This document shows positions 22,060 through 32,999 of a stretch of 64,000 bases of DNA, piece by piece. The notes below the pieces were generated by a model. That model saw nothing but the letters and a program-made list of their open reading frames with translations, searched no databases and was not told the origin of the DNA. Where the stretch lies: NCBI GenBank assembly GCA_918807975.1, contig OU964921.1, positions 39,272,498 to 39,336,497 of the forward strand. The letters are read 5' to 3'. A program made the translations under genes and the position numbers. Positions within the stretch are counted from its first letter, which is position 1. Every line of letters starts with the position of its first letter. Source of the DNA: Aplidium turbinatum (Eukaryota; Chordata; Ascidiacea; Aplousobranchia; Polyclinidae).

Positions 22060-23295
22060 GCATTGACCTGCTGAACTGTGTGTGTGTCTTGTCCCGGGTC
22101 TTGTCTAACGTTCTGTTTGGAACGCGCGGTATTGCCTCTAATACAGCTGTCGAGTCAAAAAACCTTTTCCGTGTTCATAGTAGAATTATCGCACCTGGGT
22201 CTTTTAAATTTTTAGATAAACTTCGGCGATGCTATTTTTAAAATTTGTGGGGTAAAATTTGGTTGTTTTTGGTCCGAACTCACATCCCACGCGCAAAGTC
22301 ATATAGTCTAAGAGGCATGAATAGGCTAAAACAAATTGAAGCACAAGAGAAAAAACTTTTATTTCTTTGTTTTAATAGCAACCTACGGTACGGTAAAATT
22401 AGTAAGCTACGCCAACAATCAATACGACAAAATTAACACCATGAAATACTAATTTTCAGGACAGAAGGCAGCGATAGTTTATACCATTGTCACCGAGTCA
22501 GCTGCTTCCTGTGACAAATAGGCTATCAAGCATCGGCAAATAAAAAAAAAAAGTGTTTGCCCTAGCGATAGGCTGCTCAAATAGCATCGCACTAAAGCAA
22601 AGCAGTTTATGGTTGGCAGACTCTAATGCATATTACGGCATTGTCTGCATAATAACTACTCTTTCCCATTAAATATGAAAGAGTGCATTCTTTACTACAA
22701 TGACGAAGGCATATTTTTTATTTCGATTGCGGTAATCTGCATTGAAAGAGCTTACGGCTCAAACCTAATGCTTCCATTTTCCACTATCGAACAGTCCATG
22801 GTTTGTGAACACAATCCAAAATTAAACAGTTTAGGCGCAGTCCCTAAAGAATAGTGCCCACCAGTAGAGGGCCTGAGATGGTGCTCACACCGCACTGTCT
22901 ATAGTGTAGCACCACGGGGCACAACAAGTAAACTAAATTTCCACTTGATATTCATTCTGCAACGTGTTCTACGTAAGAGCAACACAGTGGACTACATAGA
23001 CTAAACCAACTATGCTTCTCTTCATGTTCTCTATCCAGCACCCAACTATCTTCCACTTGCATGAGGCGAGGTTCGACTTATAGGCTACCGAATCGTTTGC
23101 ATTTCAAAGCCCTTCAATACATTGGTCCGCTTCATTAAAACTCTTTTGATGTTGAAAAGATTTTTCTGCAATTCAAGGCAAAGGTGAGTCCCATACTTAA
23201 ATCCAAGCATCAAGGGATGAGAAGGTTAGGTTCTCATTATACTAAGCCATCGACACTAACAAGGGTGGCCAGTTCCTTTCTCTCGGCCGCCTTTA
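22060..23295. other. Intergenic, no gene seen
   Basis: No exon, RNA gene or bounded element was recognised. Confidence 0.35.
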
Positions 23296-23299
23296 CTTC

Positions 23300-23425
23300 A
23301 GCAATTACGCCCACACGGGTAGAGGTGAGCGGTGTTTGTCAACAACCAGCATAAGCTGGGAGTCGAACCAGGATTGCGTGATTGGAAAGCGAGCGCCTTA
23401 CCCGCTGCGCCATCCCACCGCTGCA
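23300..23425 (-). repeat. tRNA-headed SINE, family 4
   Basis: On the minus strand the head reads 'gatggcgcagcgggtaaggc' (box A) and 'ggttcgactccc' (box B). About 60 bases of body follow. The diverged copy at 2345-2450 shares the box-B flank. Confidence 0.75.
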
Positions 23426-24357
23426 ATTAAAGAATTAAAAAACAGTCACATCAATGGCACAAATAAAAGTCTACAAGAGGGACACTTGTGATAAAAATAA
23501 CTTTTTTATTATTTTATTTTGTATCTAAAGAGCAGTAAATTTCATCAGGATTCTGAACATGGTAAAGTTTTGAATCTATTCAATGTCTTTGTGTGTCGAA
23601 ACTTACCATGATAAATGTGAGTAATGTAGCTTGTGTTTTAATGGGTGTTTTTCAAATGCTGTTTTCTTCGAAAGTCATTTTTTAATGTTTTCAGCTATTC
23701 ATTTATTTAATTATTTCTTGTCAGAATGGCATGAAACTTTGCAGGCATAATCAATATATACTAGAGAAGTAATCTATGAGAAGATTTTTTGCTATTTCTG
23801 TGTTGTTTCACTTAAAATTAAAAAACAATTGCAAAAACATCAAGTTTTTCTCGTACAGAAATTCAAAGTTTATTCATTTTTTTAATATACACCTGTGGAA
23901 GAAAATCTCTCATGGGTAAAAGATGGCGACAATGCCAGTAAAAACTTAGGAATGATAAAAGTTCTCCCTTGAGACTTATTAAATTTTTTACCGGTGGTAA
24001 ACATTTAAAGAAAAGGAAAAACTTTGTATTTTTTGACATTTTTTTTCACAGAAACGTTTTTCATCGATTTAAGTGCCACAGTTTGATTGCAATTTTCATA
24101 CCCTTTCCAAATCCAAAGATGTATAATGTGTTGGGTTTTCTACAAGTTAACCACATTTTTCGACCAATTTAAATGAAATTGGTGCTGAAATTGATATTCC
24201 ATAAGGAGTGTACTCAAGCGTAAGTTAAAAGATAACTTTATCATGAATAAGCAAAAAAACACAAGACACGACCTACTAGAAGAGTAGTAGGCCGTGCACA
24301 AGACAATATAATACAAAACGGTGGATACCATATCTCTTTTCTCTCAACGTGGGTTGA

Positions 24358-27300
24358 TCACATACCTTTAAACCGTTCCATTACATCATGCATAATGTTG
24401 TCGGATAAGTCGTCAGCGAATCCTCTAGCTTTATCAACTGTCAGCATGGCTAGGGTAATAGACGACACCACCATGCAATCTGCGAGATTACGAAACGACC
24501 AATCACTGTTGCTGCCATTTTGCTGTTTCACGTTCTCTGTATTGAAAAGTTAAACACAGCCTTAACGTCAGCAAACTTATCAAACATTCTCGTATTGGTT
24601 GGTTTTTGAATCTTTATCCTCGGACTGACAAAGCCTTGATAGGTTATTCCTGGTAGTTTTGCATACTTGTAGAGGCTCTTGACGCAGGGCCGGTTACCGA
24701 GATTGGCAGAGTGAAGTTTTCCGATTGTTGGAGTGTTGTTGCCGGGGAATTATTTCATTCACTAGGTGCCGCTGAATGGAGAGCAGTCCTGAAATGCGTT
24801 GCTCCAGCGCACACCCCGAGAGTCGAACCAGCACCGCGTGATCTTGTGCCGGGCGCATAACCACTAAGCTAACGGGACTAACTACCTTTGAAACATATCC
24901 AAAACAATAGGCTAATAACAAGGTATCAGGAGCAGCGTACTGTTCATACAAGAGAGAAATCAAGGGCTATAGTCGAAGGGGCGCCACGCCACAATCGACG
25001 GCGTGCCTTTAAGTGTCTTGCCAAAGACCCAGCCACGAAAATTGTTCCAACAAACAAAATTGGATGTTTATCTGCTCACTAGAGAAAACGTTCACTTTTA
25101 AAACTATTAAACTACCAAAACGAGATGATTGAGCGTTGAGCCTACTGTTCCATCAGCCAGCAAAAAGGGCAACTTTTACTAGCTAAGAGAACACAAGCTG
25201 CTGCGAAGCTGCAATGAAAAATACTTTGAAATTTAACATTTAATATCCAAGTAATAAACCACAAACAGAAATCAAAGAGGCATCTTCAATTTTAAATAAA
25301 GGTGTTAGGTTTCCGTTTTCCTACCCAAAGGCAACCGATATTCGCTGTGATAATAGCCGTTGGCTTGCTTCTTCTTTAGCATGGAAAGAAGTTCAAAGCA
25401 GGTAACCTTTTGCTTCCCAAACGACATGTTCACAAACGGTTTATAAAGATAGCCTGGGATTTTTTTTAACTGCAGAAACAAACATGGTTTAATTATGCAA
25501 AAAACAATGATTACCAAAACAATAGTAATTTATAATATAAATCTATGGTGGTATTCGAAAATATCTGTTGCAAACTCATTGAAATTCTTAAGCAAATGTT
25601 CAAGTTGACATGAGCGTCGGTAAGCCTGGTCAAAGCTATGTGAGATTAGCTTGAACTAAGCCAAATTACAGTAGGCCTACTCATAAATACGCTAAAAACC
25701 GTAGTTTTCAATAAAGACAAAAAGCATTCAAGAATACTTTAGAAAAAAAGGTGTCTCAGCTATTGACCTATCACAAGTTTATTTACCGGTCTATTATCTA
25801 TAGGCCTACAGGTCTATTATCACATGACCATTTAGGTCTAACATTGCGTTGGAAGTTGATGAAAATAATGCAGAGAAAATTGAAAATAGCAGCTAACATG
25901 AACTAATTAAACTTACTACAAGATATAGCCTACTTTATTTTTTCGGGGCCCGTGCATTTTTGACAACTTCATTACTGTAACGTGAGGCTTGAATGTCCTT
26001 TGTTCTGTATCGCAGAAATCGCCGCAAGACTTCACAAGTAATTCTAAATTAAAAGAAATAATAAATTAAGGACATTAGTTCATAAAGATTGCAGTTTTTG
26101 CACAAAAATGTTCTTCTTAACAAGAATCACTAAGGCATTGTCAGCTGCATTGTTAAGTGGTGAGAGCACTGAAACGACGTTCGAAAAAGGGCCGGTTCGA
26201 CACCGCTCAAGAGCACGTGGCTGTGTCTTTGGTAAAACACTTAAAGGCGTGCCTGAAGGTGGTCACGAAGATTGGCTTCCTTGACTTTCCGTCCACTTTA
26301 ACTAAATCTTTAATAACCAGGCGTAAGCCTCAATACGACAAAAAAAGACATTAACATTGAACAAAAACCTTCCCATTTAGTGTCGGAAACTGTAATGCGC
26401 AAAGTATGTATTCTTAGCAAAAATAGCTTTGTAGAAATGAAACTAAATTATCCAAGTTATAGATTACCAGACAAGTCAGATAACTTATTAAGATCTTTCC
26501 CAGAAGAAATTTCTACAAACACAACTTCTTGTCGAAAATTTCCAATTCCTTTCAACAAAATTTCAAAGCCAGAGTTTCCAATAATTTCTTCAATTGCAGA
26601 ATTTTGCTCTTTCAATATATTGCACATTCTGCAGAGTACAAATAAAAGTCAACATTTCTTTGTTGTATTAGAAAAATTTCCATAAAAATACAATTTAAAT
26701 CCATGCATAGAAATTCTTATCAAATACACACACCAGTGAAAAGTGAGTGACCAGTTATAGTAATTCTTATCCATACGCTTGACGTAGTTAGTGAACAAAA
26801 AAGTAGAGAGCTTCATGTTCAACAATGTTTTATTGGCCGTACTGTTGACTGGAGAGTCCAGGGGTTACTTTTTGACCCGGGATGAAATTAAGGACCGGTG
26901 ACTTTTCTAAGCAAACTTGAAGAAACCACTGCATACTGCATAGTCATTGTAGTACATTTTTGATAGAAGTGTCTCGATTTGGAGCCCTAGAATCTCATTG
27001 GTACCGGGCCCAAATTATCCGCTTATTGGTTCCAACAAAGGCCAATAAAAAATCAGCATGACCATTGACCACGTTAGAGCTCTAAATTGAGGGAAGTAGT
27101 GTGAGATGAAAGACAATCCTCAGCTAGGCTTAACCTACCACTGTATTTTTTCTTCCAGACATTCTTGCCTGCGTGCTGCGAAATCTGATAGAAACCATAT
27201 GTATACAATACATCAAATACAATCGTAAACACATATTGACCAAATGCTGTCTTCAAAAAGTAACATCACCAATAAGCTGAAGCTAAGACTCTTACTTTTC

Positions 27301-27698
27301 AATATCCCCTTCACCTTCATTTAAATGCATAACAGCGAGTGTCACATGGGTTGTTGTTATTGGAACAACAGCCTTGCTCAATCGTGTATCATTCTCCTTG
27401 ATGTATTCTTGCAAAGCATGAATTTTTCCTAGTGTAACATTATCATTATTAACCATTTTTCAGTGTAACATTAACGTTATAAAACATTTTTCAATCAGTC
27501 AATTTCTAGCAGCATAAGGAATTTCTAAAATCAACATATATAACTTTCAATGCATCACAAATTATCTCACCTAAGATAGCTGATACATTGATTCGAACAC
27601 CAATAAAAAAGTTAGGTCGAGGAATTTTCTTCGTGGAATTTCTTTGCTCGAAGCTTTGTGTGCATGTTTTCTTTTTTTACTTTTGGGCTTCACTTTTT
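24358..27698 (-). CDS. AKAP7: AKAP7-type 2H phosphoesterase / PKA anchoring protein (5' end not found)
   Basis: Minus-strand exons are 27698-27571, 27428-27296, 26628-26468, 26043-25934, 25469-25325 and 24536-24366 (or on to a TGA ending at 24358). From the second onward the phases agree. Key blocks in order: 'PNFFIGVRINVSAIL', 'RLSKAVVPITTTHVTLAVMH' with the first H-x-T motif, 'FEILLKGIGNFRQEVVFVEI', 'TFKPHVTVMKLSK' with the second H-x-T motif, and 'LLSMLKKKQANGYYHSEY'. All match AKAP7-gamma (HITLLVMQL; FHGIGTF; TFKPHLTFMKLSK; LCSMLKKKQSNGYYHCES). The two HxT motifs form the catalytic pair of 2H phosphodiesterases, which in mouse AKAP7 cleaves 2',5'-oligoadenylate. The last exon has an amphipathic 'DDLSDNIMHDVMERF' that could anchor PKA. 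In the first visible exon, the frame for PNFFIGV meets an in-frame TAA upstream; see findings. Introns hold SINEs. Confidence 0.88.
24598..24885 (-). repeat. SINE family 3, near full length
   Basis: The minus-strand head is 'gttagcttagtggttatgcg' (box A) plus 'ggttcgactctcgg' (box B). The body contains 'aacaacactccaacaatcgg', and the 3' end is 'gtccgaggataaagat'. It is inserted in an intron of the AKAP7-like gene. Confidence 0.8.
24950..25040 (-). repeat. SINE family 1 fragment
   Basis: The minus strand reads '...gtctttggcaagacacttaaaggca', the family-1 body, next to a damaged head. It is in the same AKAP7-like intron. Confidence 0.55.
26138..26343 (+). repeat. SINE family 1, near full length
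   Basis: The head has 'gttaagtggtgagagc' and 'ggttcgacaccgc'. The body has 'gtgtctttggtaaaacactt' and 'gaagattggcttccttg', and the end is 'caatacgaca'. It lies in an AKAP7-like intron, antisense to the gene. Confidence 0.75.
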
Positions 27699-28305
27699 CT
27701 GTAACAAGAAAAATTAGTTTTACCGCAAAACTGCAATAAATTTATAACATGAAACTTAAAGTTACAAGCAAGGTTGATTAACTGTACTGCTCACATAATT
27801 TAGAATTAAGTCAGTAATCAGTACTTCTAACAGAATCTAACATAGGGCTTGTCAACCTCACTACTGTTAAGTACCTCTGAGTTACAAAACCATCGGCAAA
27901 CCCCCAGTAACTAACCTGACATCAAATAAAGTGGTAGTACATTGACTCGATAAAAGTGATATTGCAAAGGATATGAACATGTGATTTAAAAGCTCAATGA
28001 CTTCACATTATAACAGGATGACAACTAGTCTATAATCTGCACTTTATAACAACAGTTACAGTATTCTAGCTGTAATATACTAAAATTTAGTGTAAAGATT
28101 GTGCCAGTTTGTAGCAAATAAGTTTCTCAATTCCAGGATTGGTAATAAACAGGCACATGAGTAAATCATGCTTCACATTAAATGCCCCCTGAAAACCTTC
28201 TTGTGAACCCTGAGGGTTTGCAAACACCAGGCTAACAAACTCTGCTATAACATAACATGTTATATTTCAATTAATAATTACTGTACAGTGTACACTGTAC
28301 AGGTA

Positions 28306-29939
28306 TGTGTAAAGTGTGGCGCCAGAGAGCTAATTTTCTCTGACGCAACGTGCGTCACTGTGACGTCATGTTGAATTCTAGAATCTTCCTTTCCAATCAA
28401 CAAATACCGCGTACTTTCGGAATGCAGTCTTGTAATTAATCAATCTTTGCATTGTGCCTGAATCGCAGTACCACTGTATTTCATCGACTAGTGAATCCAC
28501 CGTTGTATTACGTTAGATCAGAGGTGACAAACTTGCGGCCCGCAGGCCGCATGCGGCCCATCAAAGAATTTTGTGCGGCCCACAAAACAATTTGACAATC
28601 GCTCATGCATTAAGACAAAAGACATCTCAAAGCTGTTTTATGCCTTCACTGGTACACCTTCCTTTGCTACAGGTCGAGGCTGACAGATGAAAATCTTAGT
28701 AGGCTATGCAGTTGAGAGTTGCCACATCGTCTGTTCGACCTAATATCGAACGCTTAGTCAAGCAAAGAACTTTCCAAAAATCAAACTAAGTAAAAAAATT
28801 CAATGCTTCAATGTTATTTTTTAATATTTTATGCTTCATTGCTGCATTACAGTAGATAGCTTCAGCTGTATGATTCGCATGGGCTTTTGTTTGTTGTTTG
28901 AAAAAGAAATTTCATTAACTGATTTGTTGTTTCGGAGCATAATGGTCGAAACATTTCCTCAAATTGAGCAAAGAGGATAGAGCCAAAAAAAGAAGAAATT
29001 ATACTCATATGAAAGCAAACGCTTAACTGAAAAATTAAACTTAGAAAATTAAACTGTCTTCAGTGCAAGTACTGTTGCTCTATCCTTTTTGCTCAAGTTG
29101 ATTTGTTTTATTTTTGCTGTTGTATGTTTCGATTCTGCGTAAGATAGTTTCAACTGTGTGGGTTTTATTACTTTCATTTGCCGTAAAATTGTTACTTTTC
29201 ATGAATAATATCTTGAGTCGCTTCTAAAGCATTTCATAGTAGGCTACAGGTAGGTTGCGATTAAAAAGTTGTGTGGCCCGATAACTCATGTGTAATTGAC
29301 AAAGTGGCCCACGAATGCAAAAAGGTTTGTCACCCCTGCGTTAGATGATCGCATGTAGAATTGGCAATGCCTGTGGATGCGCCTCTCCAATTTAAACTAG
29401 AGTTCCTCTTAAGAAACTGCAACTATGATCCTTCACTTACTAGACTGCTATTCAACTATACTATACTGTTGCAACTCACCTTTGCAACTCAGACTCGCTA
29501 TTATTCTGTTTGTAATCAAGAATGTTAAATGGTAAAATGTAGTATGCAGAATTCTGTTCTCTGGAAGATGCAGTCGTAAACGAAGTTTCTTTTCCCCAAA
29601 GTTGAAGTTCTTTTTGTTGTGATGAAGTTTGTAATGTAGTACGCCAGCATGCTAGTATTTCGGTAGTGGGATTGTCAATAGTTCGGTGTTCTCTTTTTGC
29701 TACGTTTGGATTCTGTTCTTCTGAAACTAGCAGTCAAGTTAGTAAACAACGCAGTCTTAAAGGATTCTATCTTGTGGTCAAGTATTATTCTGTCAACTAG
29801 TCAATAAAATAGGCAGTGAAGAAGACTATCGTGTCCTGGTCATTCCTCGCCAGTTCTGATCTCGGTTCTGCCCAGGAATGTCGCCGTCAGCACGGACGGC
29901 TGCATATGAGCGTGCGTGCTAACTACCGCGTCCGCTACA
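28306..29939 (+). mobile_element. Solo-LTR-like fossil, split by a hAT MITE
   Basis: It begins TGTGTAAAG and ends 'gtccgctaca'. A CAATAAAA signal lies near 29800. It is related to the sequence at 57293-58248: both carry 'gcgccagagagct', 'tctctgacg', 'tgtatttcatcgac', 'cttaagaa' and 'tactagactg'. Without the 828-bp hAT insertion (element plus one TSD) it is about 0.8 kb. No coding region or partner LTR is in the window. It looks old; Ty3-type is likely but unproven. Confidence 0.55.
28519..29338. mobile_element. hAT non-autonomous element, 820 bp, exact 8-bp TSD
   Basis: The termini are CAGAGGTGACAAACTTG and, inverted, CAGGGGTGACAAACCTT, each followed by GGCCC-rich DNA ('gcggcccgcaggccgcatgc'). 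CGTTAGAT is repeated exactly at 28511-28518 and 29339-29346. The element lies inside the LTR-like fossil, so it is the younger of the two. Confidence 0.94.
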
Positions 29940-30179
29940 AAGGTTTTATAAATTTTTATTTTGAATATTGTTATAATATATAAGTTCAATACATTTTATT
30001 TTAGATTCTAATTTAGATTTAGATTCTATTTGAATAAGGACCTTCTGATGATCCTCATTTTAGGTGAAACAGGCTGTCAAGGGTTTAGAGAGTAATAACT
30101 ATATTTGATTTAAGTTCAATACAAACGTACGATACTTCAAATTAGATTTTTGTCTGGCAGAACACACATTTCATAAAAG

Positions 30180-30510
30180 AAAATGTATATATATGGGCTA
30201 TTTATTTCGAAGTGGTTATTTTTACCCAATGGTTGCTATGGTTACAATCAGGTGTTGCCAGAGTTAGGATTAAATTAGGGTTTTGATCTTTGCCCAGGAT
30301 ATGTAATATGTATATGGAAGTGAATAATTTTACAATAAAAAGACAAAGACGTAATTATAACACTATTCAATAAATATTTAGGAAGTGGCTATTTTTCCAC
30401 ACTTAATGCCATGGTTACAATCAGGTGTTACCAAAGTTAGGATTAAAGTTAGGAAGTTAAGGTAAGGGTTAGGAATAAGGTTAGGGTTTTGATCTCTGCC
30501 CAGGACTAAA
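30180..30510. repeat. Imperfect direct duplication with TTAGGG-like phrases
   Basis: 'atggttacaatcaggtgtt(g/a)cca', 'gttaggatta' and 'gggttttgatct' recur in two units about 185 bp apart. The second unit has expanded 'gttagg' repeats. Confidence 0.65.
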
Positions 30511-31755
30511 AAAAAATTCCAAAATACGAGTTTTTGTTTTCAACAGCTTTAAACTTTTCTAAAATTAGGGCAGAATTCCATATCTGGCAACACTATTGAG
30601 GCTATTATTACACTATGTAGTGTAAATATAGCCACAGCCAAATATTTAACTGAAAATGGTTCAAACTAAAGCTGCTTTTAAAAAAAAATCAAGATAAAAT
30701 ACAGACTTATGTTGAGAAGCTTTTGGTTAAGCAATGTACGATACCATTGTTTGTGTATGTGTAGCAATTATTTCATAGCATCTTTTCACATATAAACTAG
30801 GTGGGCAATTGCCCACCTAGTCCCTTTGCTTGCCCCCCCTAGCCCTTTCTTTGCCCCCCTAGTTTGAAACTAGGTGGGCAATTTTTTAGACTTAATTTTT
30901 GTTTAAGTTAGATCCAAGTTGAAGAATGAACAGCTAAATGGAAAGCTTCAGCATACATTTAGAACTTATGAGCCTACCTTTGACCCTACGGTAGGCTACT
31001 TATACTATCCTCAATATTCCATTCAAGCAGATTAATTAGCAATTTGTGTTGTGAGTAGGCTACCTCAAATTTTGTGTGAGATTCTGAATGTCTGAATTAA
31101 GTTTGTTTCTTGATTTTCATCAAAATAAAATACCAGCTCTTTAGAATCATCTAATTCTGCAAAGATTGAACTCATTATAATATCTTAGCAGTTGTGTTTC
31201 ATAGATTATCGTAGTTGTTTCTTTTTACTTTAGTACAAGAGACCTCTGCACAGTAGCGCACCCAGAAAAAAATTTACGGTGGGGCTAATTCAGAAATGTC
31301 GGCCGAGTGATTTGTGACAATAGTGACAGTGACAATAGGCCAATACCCATCCCTTTGATTAATATTAGGCTAAAGGCACTCACGGCCCACAACCTAACGG
31401 TTGCCAATACATCAGGATTCGCTCTCTCATTTAGATTAAAACTTGGCCTAGTTAACCCCATGCATCCTCATCCCTACGTCTACGTCCACTCTCGTAATCT
31501 TTTATAGATCTCGACTTTTTCATCATGTATGACAAAATAGAATTAGCTTTCTGTTTGCAAACACAAATTAAGGCGAAAACAACAACTAGCATGAAAACAG
31601 TTTGAAACAAAACACTAATTTTGCAAACAGTAAATTTGATGTGGACATTTTCCTACTTATACAGTAAAACATTCAAAATTAGTTCGTATTTTCAACTAAA
31701 GTTCCAGACGCCTTTGTCTCTCTGCTCAAATGTCGTAGGTCTATACAGTTTTACA

Positions 31756-32000
31756 CAGGCCCGGATTTAGGGTGGGCAGAGGGTACAGGTGCGCCGGGCC
31801 CCCCTTTTGAAGGGCCCCCCGACATGGAAAAAATGTGATTTTGTGTTATTATTTTTTTTCTTTCAGCCTTTGAAGTTTCTGCAAAATGCTGTGCAGTGCT
31901 AGATTAATGCTACTGTAGACGTAAAGGTAAAACTTTTTTTGTTCCGGGGGCCCCCGATCTAAAAGTGCCCCGGGCCCCCCATCAGCTAAATCCGGTACTG
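31756..32000. mobile_element. hAT-like MITE, nested
   Basis: The ends are CAGGCCCGGATTTAG and, inverted, CAGTACCGGATTTAG, with G/C-rich subterminal 'cgggcccccc' runs on both sides. The flanks gttttaca and gttttcat agree at only 5 of 8 positions. Confidence 0.7.
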
Positions 32001-32055
32001 GTTTTCATGTCCGTGTGATTTGGCATTGACGTAAGTAGCCTACGGTACATCGGTT

Positions 32056-32500
32056 ATGTCCACCAGACGTTTGACCACGAGAGTACAGGAGCATCTGAAC
32101 TTTTGGGAGAGTTTAAGAAAAGTGCCATCAAAGACCATATCATGGAGTGTTCTTTTTGCACAGATCGAAAATTCTTTGCTGACTCAAATTTTACGCAAAG
32201 GAATTTTATGCAAAATTTTACGCAAAGGAAAATCCCAATTTGACACTAAAATTCAGGAAGCAGTGTTAATCAAACGCTACAACCCAAATTTAAATAGGCT
32301 AAACAATTATTTGCTGGAGGCTCGTCCATTCTCCTCAACATTTACCTAATGTATCACGTTCTCTGTGGTGCAATTTCTTTGTAGTTATTTATGTAGTTGC
32401 CTTTTCCTAATGTAATTTTACCTTCAGGAAGTTGAAATTTATTGCACTATTTTCAGGTTCCTGATAAGGGCTCAAGTGAAGCCGAAAACATTCGACTGTT
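32056..32500 (+). pseudogene. Penelope-like element 3' end (GIY-YIG remnant)
   Basis: The plus-strand peptide 'STRRLTTRVQEHL', then in another frame 'SAIKDHIMECSFC', then 'FDTKIQEAVLIKRYNPNLN' is the C-terminal GIY-YIG endonuclease region of Penelope-type retroelements. At least two frame changes occur. The 3' sequence has 'ctgataagggctcaagtgaa' then 'gccgaaaac' (32461-32490), which resembles the hammerhead-ribozyme core known from Penelope elements. The reverse transcriptase is absent. Confidence 0.7.
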
Positions 32501-32999
32501 AAAACTATTTGTAAATATGTAAAATATATTGTTATGATGCTCAGCCCTGTTGTATTGTTGTGTCTTATTCCTATCTAACCTGTAAGCAAAAGGTATAAAT
32601 AGGGAACATACAAAACTTGATTTTTGGTGGCGGGTTTGGGGGGGGGGGCTTGAGCCCCTTAAGCCCTATGCTGGGGGCGCTACAGCCTCTCCAACTAAAT
32701 GTTGCTAGATTAAATTTTATTACATTATTATTTATAAAATATTCTGGGCGGGGATGAATATAGGAATCAATTATGGGTCTCAAACGTTTAGTCTAGGTAT
32801 AATATGCCTTTTTGCCCACAATTTGCCTGAGAAATCTACATTTTTAAGCTTAAGTTTTACGCTCGGGTAAAAATGCCCTTTTCCCATCATTTACGCGCAA
32901 AAAGTGCCCTTTTTAACATAACTCTCGCGCTAAAAGTGCCCTTTTTTGAAAATTTGCCCACCTAGTCCAAATTTGTGAAAAGATGCTATGAATTATTTG

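Larger units (their letters stand above)
30774..32990. mobile_element. Terminal-inverted-repeat transposon of unknown superfamily, 2.2 kb, exact 8-bp TSD
   Basis: The ends are CATAGCATCTTTTCACA and its inverse. A second inverted motif, ACTAGGTGGGCAA, follows about 8-10 bp inside each end. AATTATTT is repeated exactly at 30766-30773 and 32991-32998. Just inside the left end, 30796-30821 is a perfect 26-bp palindrome. Near the right end 'aaaagtgccc' and 'tgccctttt' recur. No transposase was seen. It carries a hAT MITE (31756-32000) and a Penelope-like remnant (32056-32500). The CATAG terminus does not match hAT ends I know. Confidence 0.85.

Noticed and set aside
27130-27160. Additional AKAP7 exon (ISQHAGKNVWKKKYSG)
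   Set aside because: The exon ending at 27296 joins 26628 in phase and aligns to AKAP7 without a gap, so this piece is not needed.
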